DNA of 64,000 bases from Candidatus Binatia bacterium (GTDB lineage: Bacteria; Desulfobacterota; Binatia; HRBIN30): contig JAKLJW010000007.1 in the NCBI GenBank assembly GCA_023150935.1, positions 62,001-126,000 of the forward strand, written 5' to 3'. This document shows, piece by piece, positions 37,269-46,044 of this stretch; positions within the stretch are counted from its first letter, which is position 1; each line of letters starts with the position of its first letter. The translations under genes and the position numbers were made by a program. The notes under the pieces were generated by a model. That model was not told where the DNA came from, did not search any database, and saw only the letters and a list, made by a program, of their open reading frames with translations.

Positions 37269-39083
37269 TCACCCTTCCGCCCGCTCTAGCCGGACCGCGA
37301 TGTCGCGTGCGAACTCCGGGACCGCGAGACGAAGCTGCCCGCCGGCGGGGACGAGGCCGATGCCTTCCGTCGTTCCCCCGCCCCAGGTGTCGAACCACGT
37401 TGCCCGCCAGGTGCCGTCGGCGAGGCCATCGAAAACAGCCGTTGCACCCGTCACCACGGACGCGTCGGGTGCGCTCCACTGATGGCGCATGTTCTTCACC
37501 CAGGCGAGAGTCACCGAAGCGCCCCGCAATACGAACACCCGCAACGGCCGTCCATCGGGCGCCGTCGTATCTGCCGTCGTAACCGCGAACTCCTGACCCG
37601 CGAAATCGACGCCACGCACGAACGCTGCCACCGGTCCGAAGTGGAAGTACTGATCGCGCGGATCCACCACGTTGTCCCACCACCACGACATGCCCGTACC
37701 GAACGTCCCTCCCATAACACCGCTCCACAGAATATCGTGGAAGCCGTCTCCCCCGGGGTCGGCGGCAATAGTCTCGGCCGGCCCTCGGAAGTCGACGCCC
37801 GCCTCCGCGATCAGCACCGGCTTGCCGTAGCGCGCCAGCTTGCGCGCCTGACGCGGCAGCACTTCGGTAAAGTTCACGGCAATCCCGAACGAGTAATAGT
37901 GCCCCTGGGTGTAGTCGATCTCTTCCAGCTCCCAGAGCGCCTTGACCAGCGCACCCAGACTTACCCCGTCGCCCCAGGCGAGACTGGTCGAGACGAGTCG
38001 GTCGTAGGGATCGAGAGCCCGTAGCTCGCGCCCCATTTCCCGGTGCCAGTCGATCAGCGCCAGCCCCTCCGGCTGATCGGCGAGATCCACTTCGTTCCAC
38101 AGCTCCCACGTCATCACGTTGGTCGCGTAACCCCACCGAGCCACTATGTAACGCAAGCGCTGGCGGAAGAGCCGCCGCGCCTCGGGATCGGTGAAGAACT
38201 CTCGCGGCCGCGCCAACGGCCCGCCGTTGGCGGCATTGTACGGGCAGTCGGCCCACTCCGAGTTGTTGCTCAGCGAGAAGGCGCCATGGTTCTGGATCGA
38301 CAGCATGATTTGAATGCCGTGCCGGCGGGCGAGATCGACGACGTAGTCGAGCTGCCAGGCCCGGTCGAGTCGCGTCGTGTAGTTGCCCAGCGAACTATTG
38401 GCCACCGAACCGTCGACGGCCCGGGTTATCCATTCGAGACCGAACGCCCAGCTCGGCATCCAAAGACGGATGTAGTTGACCCCCTGCGCGGCCAGCCGCT
38501 CGATCCACACGTCGTAGGCGAAGGTGCCGCGCCCGTCGTACCAGCAGAGGTTTTCCCCCACCGCAAAAAACGGCGTGCCGTCGTCGTGTTCCAGATAACG
38601 CGGGTCGCGCGCACTGCGCCGCACAAGACCATGCACTCCGGGCGCCGCCGGCGCGACGATCAGCGCTTCCCATTCCGTCTCGGTCGTGCCCAACGGCGTA
38701 CGCACGCGCCAACGCCAGTGCCAGCGGCCGGGCGCCGGTGGCGAGAAACGCACCCGCCATTGCAGTTCACCGGCCGCCGCGAGTTTCTCGAAGCCGCCTA
38801 CCAGACTGCGCGTGTAATCGCGTCCGACGAATGCCGGGACTACCAGCACATCGCCCGCCGGCGACCGGAAATCGGCGTCGATCTCGACCGTCGCCGGATC
38901 GAATGGGTTCGCCTCGGCGACCGTCCGTTCGAGAACCGCTTCGAACGGCTCCCATTGCGTCGCCGTCGTTGCCGCCGTCGGGACCGGCGTCACACCGTCG
39001 TTGTCGCCGCACCCCCCGGCGCCAAGGCAAGCGGCGAACGCCCCGCAGAAGAGCACGGAGCGCGGAACACGTAACCCAGACAC
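37269..39083 (-). CDS. Lipoprotein glycoside hydrolase (GH5-like, DUF5060-containing)
   Basis: A 604-residue exported lipoprotein with a possible lipobox near residue 25 (LGAGGC), a beta-sandwich DUF5060-like domain (about 45-150: WEPFEAVLERTVAEANPFD, WRVRFSPPAPGRWHWRW), and a TIM-barrel cellulase-type domain (about 155-470). Likely acid/base is the glutamate in MTWELWNEVDLAD and nucleophile the one in VLIAEAGVDFRG. GTG start at 39083, GAGAGGA upstream. It lies 69 bases after the ferredoxin gene, same strand. It should hydrolyse a beta-linked glycan; specificity unknown. Confidence 0.78.
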   Translation of the reverse strand: MSGLRVPRSVLFCGAFAACLGAGGCGDNDGVTPVPTAATTATQWEPFEAVLERTVAEANPFDPATVEIDADFRSPAGDVLVVPAFVGRDYTRSLVGGFEKLAAAGELQWRVRFSPPAPGRWHWRWRVRTPLGTTETEWEALIVAPAAPGVHGLVRRSARDPRYLEHDDGTPFFAVGENLCWYDGRGTFAYDVWIERLAAQGVNYIRLWMPSWAFGLEWITRAVDGSVANSSLGNYTTRLDRAWQLDYVVDLARRHGIQIMLSIQNHGAFSLSNNSEWADCPYNAANGGPLARPREFFTDPEARRLFRQRLRYIVARWGYATNVMTWELWNEVDLADQPEGLALIDWHREMGRELRALDPYDRLVSTSLAWGDGVSLGALVKALWELEEIDYTQGHYYSFGIAVNFTEVLPRQARKLARYGKPVLIAEAGVDFRGPAETIAADPGGDGFHDILWSGVMGGTFGTGMSWWWDNVVDPRDQYFHFGPVAAFVRGVDFAGQEFAVTTADTTAPDGRPLRVFVLRGASVTLAWVKNMRHQWSAPDASVVTGATAVFDGLADGTWRATWFDTWGGGTTEGIGLVPAGGQLRLAVPEFARDIAVRLERAEG

Positions 39084-39152
39084 GGCACTGTCCTCTCACC
39101 CTCGGCAGCCGTCATCCGGGTTCTGTGCTCGCGGAACCACTCGCCGGGTTGG

Positions 39153-39503
39153 CTAGCTCCAACCCCACTTCTTCTTGTTCGCTTCGATTTCCTCGGCCGT
39201 CGGCTTCGGCTTCTGCTCGTGCTTGCAGACCTCGAAGTCGGCGGTGTGCTCCATCATCTTGTAGTTGAGGGGCGTGTCGTCGCTGAATACGTCCGGCACG
39301 GCGGCCTCCTCGAAGATCGCCTGCCACGGGCACTCCGGCTCGCAGGCACCGCAATCGATGCATTCGTCGGGGTGGATGTAGAGCTGATTCGGAAACGTCG
39401 CCGCGTCCGACCCCGTGTACTTATAGATGCAGTCGACCGGGCACACGGACACGCAAGCGGTGTCAACACAGTCCCTGCAAAGCCGAGTGATGATGTACGC
39501 CAT
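39153..39503 (-). CDS. 7Fe-type ferredoxin
   Basis: Small electron carrier, 116 residues. The N-terminal pattern [20 protein letters not shown] followed by [21 protein letters not shown] fits the [3Fe-4S][4Fe-4S] ferredoxins (FdxA-like). A 40-residue charged C-terminal tail is typical of the long versions. The [12 protein letters not shown] is canonical. It could feed ferredoxin-dependent enzymes such as the siroheme reductase nearby, but the gene pair is distant. Confidence 0.93.
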   Translation of the reverse strand: MAYIITRLCRDCVDTACVSVCPVDCIYKYTGSDAATFPNQLYIHPDECIDCGACEPECPWQAIFEEAAVPDVFSDDTPLNYKMMEHTADFEVCKHEQKPKPTAEEIEANKKKWGWS

Positions 39504-39670
39504 CTGGTCCTCCTCGCTACCTTCCGCGCGCGCCCCTTAACGCGCACGGCTGCAAAACAGCAGAACTCATGGCCCCGGTCAACGGAGGCCGCCGGCCGAA
39601 TGCGAGATCCCCGTTTCCGTCCGCGACCGCAGGTCTGTACTCCCGGCCACGTTCCGGTTAAGAACCGCCT

Positions 39671-39690
39671 GCCCGCCGGCGCCGGCGGGC
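39671..39690. repeat. Perfect 20-base GC palindrome
   Basis: GCCCGCCGGCGCCGGCGGGC is a perfect palindrome between the divergent ferredoxin and small membrane-protein genes, 26 bases before the latter's ATG. It could be an operator or a cruciform; being all G and C, it may also be chance at this GC content. Confidence 0.5.
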
Positions 39691-39716
39691 GGCACGAAAT
39701 CAGGGAGGCCATGGCG

Positions 39717-39908
39717 ATGTCGTCCAACTCGGAGTCGTACGCAGGGTTCTATCTGGTCGGGTTCGCCGGTGCCATCGTTGGCGTCGCGATCGCGCTCGTC
39801 GTCTTCGGCGCCGGCGTCCTGACCGAACACCGCCTCAGTAGCGGGCACGCGCAGACCGGGCACGGTGCGGCGGCGGGCCACGAAAACCCGCCGGCGCGGA
39901 GGCCCTGA
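39717..39908 (+). CDS. Small single-helix membrane protein
   Basis: A 63-residue protein with one strong membrane helix (about residues 11-36, GFYLVGFAGAIVGVAIALVVF) and a histidine-rich C-terminal tail (HRLSSGHAQTGHGAAAGHENP). AGGGAGG lies eight bases before ATG 39717; an ATG six bases upstream is too close to that site. It ends four bases before the convergent dihydropteroate-synthase-like gene. The four histidines of the tail could bind metal, but no family is recognised. Confidence 0.65.
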   Translation: MSSNSESYAGFYLVGFAGAIVGVAIALVVFGAGVLTEHRLSSGHAQTGHGAAAGHENPPARRP

Positions 39909-39912
39909 CGAC

Positions 39913-40752
39913 CTACGCGCCGCCCTTCGCTGCCCTGGCCAGAATGGCCTCCACGATCCGCACGACGTCGATGGTAGCGGCGATGTCGTGAGTACGCACC
40001 AACTGCGCACCATTGCGCACCGCCACGGCAGTCGCCCCGAGCGACCCTGCCAGCCGGTCGGCGGGGTCCTGCCGTCCCGTACAGTAACCGACGAACGACT
40101 TGCGCGACACGCCGACCAGCAGCGGATGCCCCAGAGGCCGCAGCGCCTGTAGTCTCGCCAGCACCTCACAATCGAAGGCGTGCCACGGGACTGCCGCCTG
40201 CCTGAAGAATCCGATGCCCGGGTCGAGAACGATACGCTCCCGCGGCAGCCCGGCCGCGTCCGCACGTCGCAGGGCCGCACGCAGGCAGGCGGTAACAACG
40301 CGCAGCGGGCTCGCCGTCGAGCGTTCCGTCTCCCGGGCCATGAGCACGACCCCGCCTGCCCGCCGTGCCACGCCAGCCATTTCCGGATCGCCGGCAAACC
40401 CGCTGACGTCGTTAACGATCGCGGCCCCCGCATCCAGGGCCGCCGCCGCCACCTCGGCCCTCTGCGTGTCGACCGAAACGGGCACAGCCACCGCGTCGCA
40501 AACGGCGACCACCGCCGCCAGTAGCCGGCGCCTCTCTTCACGGGCGTCGATCGACCCCTGCCGATACGGCGCCGTCGACATGGCACCGACATCGAGAATG
40601 TCGGCACCCTCCGCGACCATGGCCCGCGCCCGCTGCCGCAGGGCGGGGGCACCGCGGGTTACCGAACCCGCATGAAAAGACTCGGGACTGACGTTAATCA
40701 CACCGACGATGCGCACCGGATAGCCGTCCCCGACGGCAATTCCGGCGAGCAC
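39913..40752 (-). CDS. Dihydropteroate synthase-like protein
   Basis: TIM-barrel pterin-binding enzyme of about 279 residues, joining p-aminobenzoate to a dihydropterin diphosphate. VGVINVSPESFHAG, INDVSGFAGDPEMA-like and VGVSRKSFVGYCTG are typical DHPS loops, and RIVLDPGIGFFRQ is present. The usual GGxSTRPG loop 2 reads DVGAMSTAPYRQG instead, a variant I associate with archaeal/tetrahydromethanopterin-type pterin synthases. GTG is the first in-frame start at 40752. So it could serve folate or methanopterin synthesis; the latter would fit C1 metabolism. Assignment to a branch is inference. Confidence 0.82.
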   Translation of the reverse strand: MLAGIAVGDGYPVRIVGVINVSPESFHAGSVTRGAPALRQRARAMVAEGADILDVGAMSTAPYRQGSIDAREERRRLLAAVVAVCDAVAVPVSVDTQRAEVAAAALDAGAAIVNDVSGFAGDPEMAGVARRAGGVVLMARETERSTASPLRVVTACLRAALRRADAAGLPRERIVLDPGIGFFRQAAVPWHAFDCEVLARLQALRPLGHPLLVGVSRKSFVGYCTGRQDPADRLAGSLGATAVAVRNGAQLVRTHDIAATIDVVRIVEAILARAAKGGA

Positions 40753-40844
40753 GGCCCGGCAGGTCGCTGCAGACAGACGTACCTCCGTGTCTCCGCAGGG
40801 TGGGCCCTCGTCCCCAGGGGTCGCTCAGGACTGTCCGACGGCCA

Positions 40845-41624
40845 TCACCTGCCCTTCCACTGCGGCTTGCGCTTCTGCGCGAAGGCCATGACCCCTTCCA
40901 TCATGTCCTCCGAGCCGAACAGGGCGCTAATCAGTGGGTAGGAGCGGTTCCCGATGGCCTCTTGCAGCGGTACGCCTTCGCTGAGCAGCGCCACCTGCTT
41001 CGAGGCGCGCACGGAGATCGGCGAGCACTCCAGGATGGCGCTCGCCCAGCGCTCCGCGGCGGCCGCGAGGTCCGCGGCCGCCACGACCTCGTTGACGATG
41101 CCGAGTGCGTGCGCCTCCGGCGCCGTGATCGGTTTGCCGGTGAGCATCATGCCCATGGCGATCTTCGGCGGGATGAGCCGCGGCAGACGCTGCATACCGC
41201 CGGCCAGGGCAGCAAGCCCGACCCGCGGTTCCGGAAGCCCGAAGGTCGCCGTGTCGACAGCAACGAGGATATCGCAGCACAGTGCGATCTCGAAGCCGCC
41301 GCCGAGCGCCAGACCGTTGATGGCCCCGATTACGGGTTTGAAAAGATCGAAGCGGCTGGTGATGCCGCCGAAGCCGCCCTTACCCCACTCGCCGCCCATG
41401 CCATGCTCGGCGGAGTACTTGAGGTCGTTGCCGGCGGAAAACGCCTTCTCCCCGGCCCCCGTGAGGATCGCCACCCAGCACTCCGGGTCGGCGTCGAAAT
41501 CGTCGAAGGCAGCGGACAGTTCCTTGTTCGCCGGCGGGTGCAGAGCGTTGCGCACCTCGGGACGGTTAATCGTGATCCTGGCCAGGCGACCCTGCTTTTC
41601 GTAGGTGATGAACTCGAACGCCAT
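40845..41624 (-). CDS. Enoyl-CoA hydratase/isomerase family protein
   Basis: Crotonase-fold protein, 259 residues. AGNDLKYSAEHG forms the first oxyanion-hole strand and INGLALGGGFEIALCCDILVA the second; the usual catalytic residue region is PEPRVGLAALAGG, which keeps the glutamate of the crotonase PE-x-xxG motif and an Ala-Leu in place of the second acid. So hydratase activity is possible but isomerase or other chemistry cannot be excluded. AGGAGG precedes ATG 41624. It sits 92 bases before the pterin gene on the same strand; divergent from the alcohol dehydrogenase. Confidence 0.85.
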   Translation of the reverse strand: MAFEFITYEKQGRLARITINRPEVRNALHPPANKELSAAFDDFDADPECWVAILTGAGEKAFSAGNDLKYSAEHGMGGEWGKGGFGGITSRFDLFKPVIGAINGLALGGGFEIALCCDILVAVDTATFGLPEPRVGLAALAGGMQRLPRLIPPKIAMGMMLTGKPITAPEAHALGIVNEVVAAADLAAAAERWASAILECSPISVRASKQVALLSEGVPLQEAIGNRSYPLISALFGSEDMMEGVMAFAQKRKPQWKGR

Positions 41625-41893
41625 GTGCCGTACTCCTCCTGCGGACCCGCGCCGCCGGGCGCGGCCCGGATTGAAGTCGTCGCGCCGCCGGCGCGACCGC
41701 CGCACTATCCGCAACTGGCGTGGCGAGCGCAAGCAGGGAGGCCGGGAAGCGGAGACCGGCGGCCCCCACCGCGGCGCCGGCCCGGGTCGCCCAGGCGCAA
41801 TCCACATTGCCCCGTGCTTGACTGGCTCCTGGACTGCGGCCTAATACCCGCGTCGCCCGGCGACGACACCGATCGGGGAACGGAGAACCAGGG

Positions 41894-42949
41894 ATGAGCG
41901 AACGGACCATGCGCGCGGCGCGTTTTCACGGTGGCACTGCGGGGCTGCGCCTCGACCGGGTGCCGTGGCCGGTGCCGGGGCCCGGTGAGGTCGTGGTGCG
42001 CGTGGCGGCTTGCGGCATCTGCGGGTCGGACGTGCACTTCCTCGAAGGCATGCCGCTGCCGGCGCCGCTGCCGTTGACGCTCGGTCACGAGCCGGCCGGA
42101 ATCGTGGAGACCCTCGGCGACGGGGTCACGGGGTGGCGGGCCGGCGATCGGGTAGCCATTCACCTGGGCACGGGTTGCGGCGCCTGCGCCACCTGTCGCG
42201 GCGGCAATCCCACCGCCTGTCGATCGATGCGCTCGCCGGGGCTGCACATGGACGGGGCGTTCGCCGATGCGGTGTGCGTGCCGGCCTCGTGTCTGGTGCG
42301 GGTGCCCGACGGCGTCGAGTTGGCGGCAGCCGCGGTGGCCACCGACTGCGTGGCCAGTCCTTATCATGGCATCGTCTGCCGCGGCAGACTCACCGCGGGC
42401 GAGAGCGTCGCCGTAATCGGCGTCGGCGGTCTCGGTGCCATGGCGGTGCGCATCGCCAGGGTTCTCGGGGCACGGCAGGTGATCGCCGTCGACCTTTCCC
42501 AGGTCGCGCTCGAACGTGCGGCGCAGCGGGGCGCCGACGCGTGCGTGCGCATCGCCCCGGACGAGGACCCTGCGCAGCACGTTCTGGCACTCACCGACGG
42601 CGGTGCCGACCTGGTGATCGAGTGCGTCGGGCGCGCCGACACCGTGGCTTCGGGCGTACGTTCGCTGCGTCCGGGCGGGCGCATCGTCGTGGTCGGGGTC
42701 GGCCTCGAGCCGCCGCGCATCGACATCCCGCAGGCATACTTCTGCGTGTTGGAGTTGACCGTCGCCGGCAGCTTCGCCTCGCATCCGCACGATCTGGCCG
42801 AGGTGCTGCGCCTCGAAGCGGAGGGCAAACTCGACATCCTGGGGTCGATTTCGCATCGCCTGCCGCTGGAACGGGTGGGGGAAGGACTGGAGATGCTGCG
42901 GACGAAGACGGGAGATCCGCAGCGGATCGTCGTCGAGATCGGGGGGTAA
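41894..42949 (+). CDS. Zinc-dependent alcohol dehydrogenase (MDR)
   Basis: Medium-chain dehydrogenase/reductase, 351 residues. Catalytic zinc ligands sit in ACGICGSDVH and LGHEPAGIVE, and the structural zinc has the four-Cys set GCGACATCRGGNPTAC. The cofactor fold begins VAVIGVGGLGAMAVRIA with an Asp after the second strand (IAVDLSQ), so NAD is likely. The substrate is unknown; it resembles threonine/sorbitol- and aryl-alcohol-type enzymes equally. It has a leader of 269 bases shared with the enoyl-CoA hydratase. Confidence 0.9.
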   Translation: MSERTMRAARFHGGTAGLRLDRVPWPVPGPGEVVVRVAACGICGSDVHFLEGMPLPAPLPLTLGHEPAGIVETLGDGVTGWRAGDRVAIHLGTGCGACATCRGGNPTACRSMRSPGLHMDGAFADAVCVPASCLVRVPDGVELAAAAVATDCVASPYHGIVCRGRLTAGESVAVIGVGGLGAMAVRIARVLGARQVIAVDLSQVALERAAQRGADACVRIAPDEDPAQHVLALTDGGADLVIECVGRADTVASGVRSLRPGGRIVVVGVGLEPPRIDIPQAYFCVLELTVAGSFASHPHDLAEVLRLEAEGKLDILGSISHRLPLERVGEGLEMLRTKTGDPQRIVVEIGG

Positions 42950-42961
42950 CGGCAACGGCAC

Positions 42962-43042
42962 GGTGGAGCGGGCGCTCCGCGCACGCTCGCTTCGTTCCAA
43001 TCAACTCGTCTCGGCGAACGCGCGCGGAGCGCACGTTCCACC
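42962..43042. repeat. Imperfect 21-base inverted repeat
   Basis: GGTGGAGCGGGCGCTCCGCGC (42962-42982) and the reverse complement of 43022-43042 agree at 19 of 21 positions, with a 39-base loop between. It sits between the 3' ends of the alcohol dehydrogenase and the radical SAM gene, so it may be a bidirectional terminator or a dispersed element. CTCGTCTCGGC also appears twice, once in the loop and once in the last codons of the radical SAM gene. Confidence 0.7.
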
Positions 43043-43052
43043 GGGGCTCTGT

Positions 43053-43997
43053 TCAATCTTCTCGTCTCGGCATGCTCTCTTCGTCGTTCATACCGCGCGA
43101 ACGCCCCGACGACCCGAGGCCGTCCAGACGCGCGGCCATGTGGAACACCACCCAGGCGCCGCAGCGGTCGCAGTCGACGTCGTTGCCGTAGCAGCAGAAT
43201 GGCGTCGTGAAGCGATCGCCGTCGAGGTAGAGCGGCAGTAGATGGTCGCGGGCCGGACACGCCGCGGTGACTCGCGCGGCGTGGGGTGGGAGCATGAGCT
43301 CGAGGCTGCGGGCGGTGTTGCGCACGAACCCCGGGTAACGCGCCTTGAGCCGCTGCACTTCGCGCACCGCCCCGGCGCGCTCCTCGTTCGTCGCCCACGC
43401 ATCGGGGCCCGTGTCGCCGGCGCGCGGCACGTAGAACGAGAACGTCATCCAGCCGACCCGTGTCTCGCGTAGCGCGACCACCAGCTCTTCGAGGCGGCGT
43501 TCGTTACGCCGCGTCACGACGCACTGGGCCTGGACGGGGGATCCGAACCCGTCCGGAATCCGTGCCAGCGTCCGCATGACGCGACGGAAAACTCCGTCGC
43601 CGCGCAGCGCGTCGTTCAGGTCCTCCGGCCCGTCGAGGCTGATCACGTAAAGCACGTCGGGACCGAGGTCGATCGGTGGCGCGGTACCGTTGGTCGTGAT
43701 GGTATTGCGACCGAAGAGGCGTACGCCTTTGCGGAGGAGCCCCGGCCGCAACAGCGGCTCGCCGCCCATCCAGAGTGCGTAGCCGATGCCGTGGCGTTCA
43801 CGCAGCGCCGTCAGGGCTTCCAGAATATCCTCGTCACTCGGCTCGTCGCGGCTCGAGGCCGGAGCCTCGTTGGGGTTGCCGTCGCGAAACACGAAACAGT
43901 GCGTGCAAGCGAGATTGCAGCGGTTGGTAACGTTGACGATGACGCCCGGATAGCGCCCGTCGTCACGGTAGTGGCCGCTCAGTTCGGCACGGACCAT
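43053..43997 (-). CDS. Radical SAM protein with C-terminal cysteine cluster
   Basis: Radical SAM enzyme, 314 residues from ATG 43997 (GGGAGG seven bases upstream). The [4Fe-4S] SAM site is CNLACTHC (VTNRCNLACTHCFVFRD); GGEPLLRPGLL and VISLDGPEDLND are the usual downstream motifs. A C-terminal cysteine group (CPARDHL, FCCYGNDVDCDRCGAW) suggests a SPASM-like extra cluster. Such proteins often modify peptides or act in cofactor synthesis. No short precursor peptide could be found beside it; it is divergent from a Fur-box-preceded MauG-like peroxidase. Its substrate is unknown. Confidence 0.82.
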   Translation of the reverse strand: MVRAELSGHYRDDGRYPGVIVNVTNRCNLACTHCFVFRDGNPNEAPASSRDEPSDEDILEALTALRERHGIGYALWMGGEPLLRPGLLRKGVRLFGRNTITTNGTAPPIDLGPDVLYVISLDGPEDLNDALRGDGVFRRVMRTLARIPDGFGSPVQAQCVVTRRNERRLEELVVALRETRVGWMTFSFYVPRAGDTGPDAWATNEERAGAVREVQRLKARYPGFVRNTARSLELMLPPHAARVTAACPARDHLLPLYLDGDRFTTPFCCYGNDVDCDRCGAWVVFHMAARLDGLGSSGRSRGMNDEESMPRRED

Positions 43998-44170
43998 CGA
44001 TTGTCCTCCCGGCGCGGCGCCTGCCGCGGCAGCGCCGAAGCGCGATCGACCATAGCACGACATTGCTGCCCTGCACGACGCATCGCCGCCGGCCGCCCGG
44101 CCCGCACCATTTCCGCCGCCACCTTCCCCCTCGTACCACTTGACTCCACCCGCGCGCCGTGAAATGAACT

Positions 44171-44185
44171 TGATAATCATTCTCA
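44171..44185 (+). promoter_or_regulatory. Fur box upstream of the MauG-like peroxidase
   Basis: TGATAATCATTCTCA matches the Fur 7-1-7 consensus TGATAATNATTATCA at all but one specified position. It ends eight bases before the GGAGGAG ribosome-binding site of the peroxidase gene and lies in the 211-base gap to the divergent radical SAM gene, so one or both may be iron-regulated. Confidence 0.75.
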
Positions 44186-44208
44186 TTTCGTCCGGAGGAG
44201 TCTTCTCT

Positions 44209-45561
44209 ATGATCGCCGTTCCGCCACGCCCGTCCCGCCTGTCCATGCTCGACCTGCGCCCCACCTTGTCGCACCTCGCTCCCCGGCCTCTCCGCGTGGC
44301 GGCGCGGTCAAGCGTGCGCCGGCGGGCACCGGCGGCACTCCTGCTGAGCCTCGCGCTTCTCGCCGCGTGCGGCTCGGGAAACGAGGCAACCCCCGCTTCG
44401 ACACCGGATCCCAATCAGCCCCTCTCGGCGGCGGAGAAACTCCTCTCTCCCGAGGAACTCCTGGGCAAGCGTCTGTTCGAGGACACTAACCTCTCCGAAC
44501 CTGCCGGACAGGCGTGCGCCTCCTGTCATGCGGAAGACCTCGCCTTCCAGGGCAACGCCGGCTCGGCAATCCCCGCAGTCGCCCAGGGCAGTCGTCCCGA
44601 GGCTCTCGGTGACCGCAATGTTCCGACCGCCATGTACGCGCTGTTCAGTCCGCCCTTCGCCCTGGTCGAGGAAACCACGCCCGAGGGCGAAATCGAGTAC
44701 GTTCCGACCGGGGGCCAGTTCTGGGACGGCCGCGCCGACTCTCTGGCCGAGCAGGCCAAAGGGCCATTCCTCAACCCGCGTGAAATGAACAACCCTTCGG
44801 CTCGTGCCGTGGTGGACAAGGTCGCCGCCGGCCCTTACGCGCGCCTCGCCGCAACAGTCTGGGGCGACGGAACGTTCGCCGATACCGACGCGACTTACGA
44901 ACGCATCGCGCAGGCGATCGCGGCCTTCGAGCGCACCGAACGTTTCCGTCCCTTCCGCTCCAAGTTCGACGACGTACTGCGCGGCAAGGCCGTATTCACC
45001 GAAGCGGAGGCGCGGGGCTTCGAACTGTTCAAAGATGCCGAGAAAGGCAACTGTCTCGCCTGCCATGTGGGCGACGAGGAGTCCAATGCCCCGGAGGACT
45101 GGCTGTTTACCGATTTTACCTACGACAATCTCGGCGTACCGCGTAACGCGGCAATCCCCGATACCGCCGACCCCACGTGGTTCGACCTCGGACTCTGCCG
45201 CCAGGACGGGCTCGAAAACAAGGTCCCGGCCGAATTCGACGTCGAGTCGTTGTGCGGGGCGTTCAAGGTTCCCACGCTGCGCAACATCGCTCGCACGGGC
45301 CCATACATGCACAACGGCTTCTTCAGCACGCTGCGCGACGTGGTGCGCTTCTACGTGACCCGGGACACGAGTCCGGAACTCTGGTATCCGGCGCACCCCG
45401 ACGGCACCGTGGCGAAGTTCGACGACTTGCCCGCGGCGTTCCACGACAACGTCAACACCACTGAAGCGCCCTACGACCGTCAGCCCGGCGAGGAGCCGCG
45501 CCTCACGGACGAAGAGATCGACGCGGTGGTGGCGTTCCTCGAAACCCTGACGGATCGGTAA
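44209..45561 (+). CDS. MauG/CcpA-type diheme cytochrome c peroxidase lipoprotein
   Basis: Exported diheme peroxidase, about 450 residues from ATG 44209 (GGAGGAG eight bases upstream). A lipobox (LLSLALLAAC, Cys near residue 56) attaches it to a membrane. Heme sites CASCH at 103-107 and CLACH at 282-286 and the typical ENKVPAEFDVESLCGAFKVP-like region near GPYMHNG and FFSTLRDVV match the MauG/CCP superfamily. It may reduce peroxide or oxidise a partner protein. A Fur box overlaps its leader, which implies iron-starvation control. An earlier ATG at 44140 overlaps that box and is not favoured. Confidence 0.9.
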   Translation: MIAVPPRPSRLSMLDLRPTLSHLAPRPLRVAARSSVRRRAPAALLLSLALLAACGSGNEATPASTPDPNQPLSAAEKLLSPEELLGKRLFEDTNLSEPAGQACASCHAEDLAFQGNAGSAIPAVAQGSRPEALGDRNVPTAMYALFSPPFALVEETTPEGEIEYVPTGGQFWDGRADSLAEQAKGPFLNPREMNNPSARAVVDKVAAGPYARLAATVWGDGTFADTDATYERIAQAIAAFERTERFRPFRSKFDDVLRGKAVFTEAEARGFELFKDAEKGNCLACHVGDEESNAPEDWLFTDFTYDNLGVPRNAAIPDTADPTWFDLGLCRQDGLENKVPAEFDVESLCGAFKVPTLRNIARTGPYMHNGFFSTLRDVVRFYVTRDTSPELWYPAHPDGTVAKFDDLPAAFHDNVNTTEAPYDRQPGEEPRLTDEEIDAVVAFLETLTDR

Positions 45562-45616
45562 CGGACCAGCCGACCCCTGTCTCTAGGTCCGGCCGGCTCC
45601 CCTCCCGGTCTCCCGC

Positions 45617-45937
45617 TCACGGCTTCGGGGCCATGAAGACCAGCAGGGCGAGGCGCTCGCTGCCCGCGTTGCGCACGGCGTGAGTCGCCCCGGCCGGCGC
45701 GAGGATCGCGTGCCCCGGGCCGAGGTTACGTTCGGCATCGCCGACGCGGAACGTGCCTGTCCCATCGAGGACGAAATAGATCTTGTCCGCATCGGCGTGC
45801 GCGTGCCCGGCCTGTTCCTGGCCGGGCTCGAGCCCGTAGACGTCGCAAAACATCCGTGGCGTATCGAACAGGTTCGTCTTCCTCAGCTTTTCCGGGCCGA
45901 AGGCTACCGCGCCCAGGGCATCCTTGAACACCTCCAT
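45617..45937 (-). CDS. Cupin-domain protein
   Basis: Single-domain cupin, 106 residues. EQAGHAHADADKIYFVLDG and GHAILAPAGATHAVRN are the two cupin motifs, with histidines at the metal-ligand places. GGAGG lies before the ATG. It is divergent from the siroheme reductase. Whether it is an enzyme or a ligand-binding regulator is unknown. Confidence 0.85.
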   Translation of the reverse strand: MEVFKDALGAVAFGPEKLRKTNLFDTPRMFCDVYGLEPGQEQAGHAHADADKIYFVLDGTGTFRVGDAERNLGPGHAILAPAGATHAVRNAGSERLALLVFMAPKP

Positions 45938-46044
45938 TGCAAACCTCCGTTGTCAGCGCACAGGGTTGACTGGCGACGGTCATACCCGCTACGCAGGTCG
46001 GTGAACAGGTCAGTTCTTCGAGGAATTTCCAGGAGGCTACAGGC

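Noticed and set aside
43998..44208. RiPP-like precursor peptide next to the radical SAM gene
   Set aside because: No short frame with a ribosome-binding site and a conserved core could be seen on either strand.
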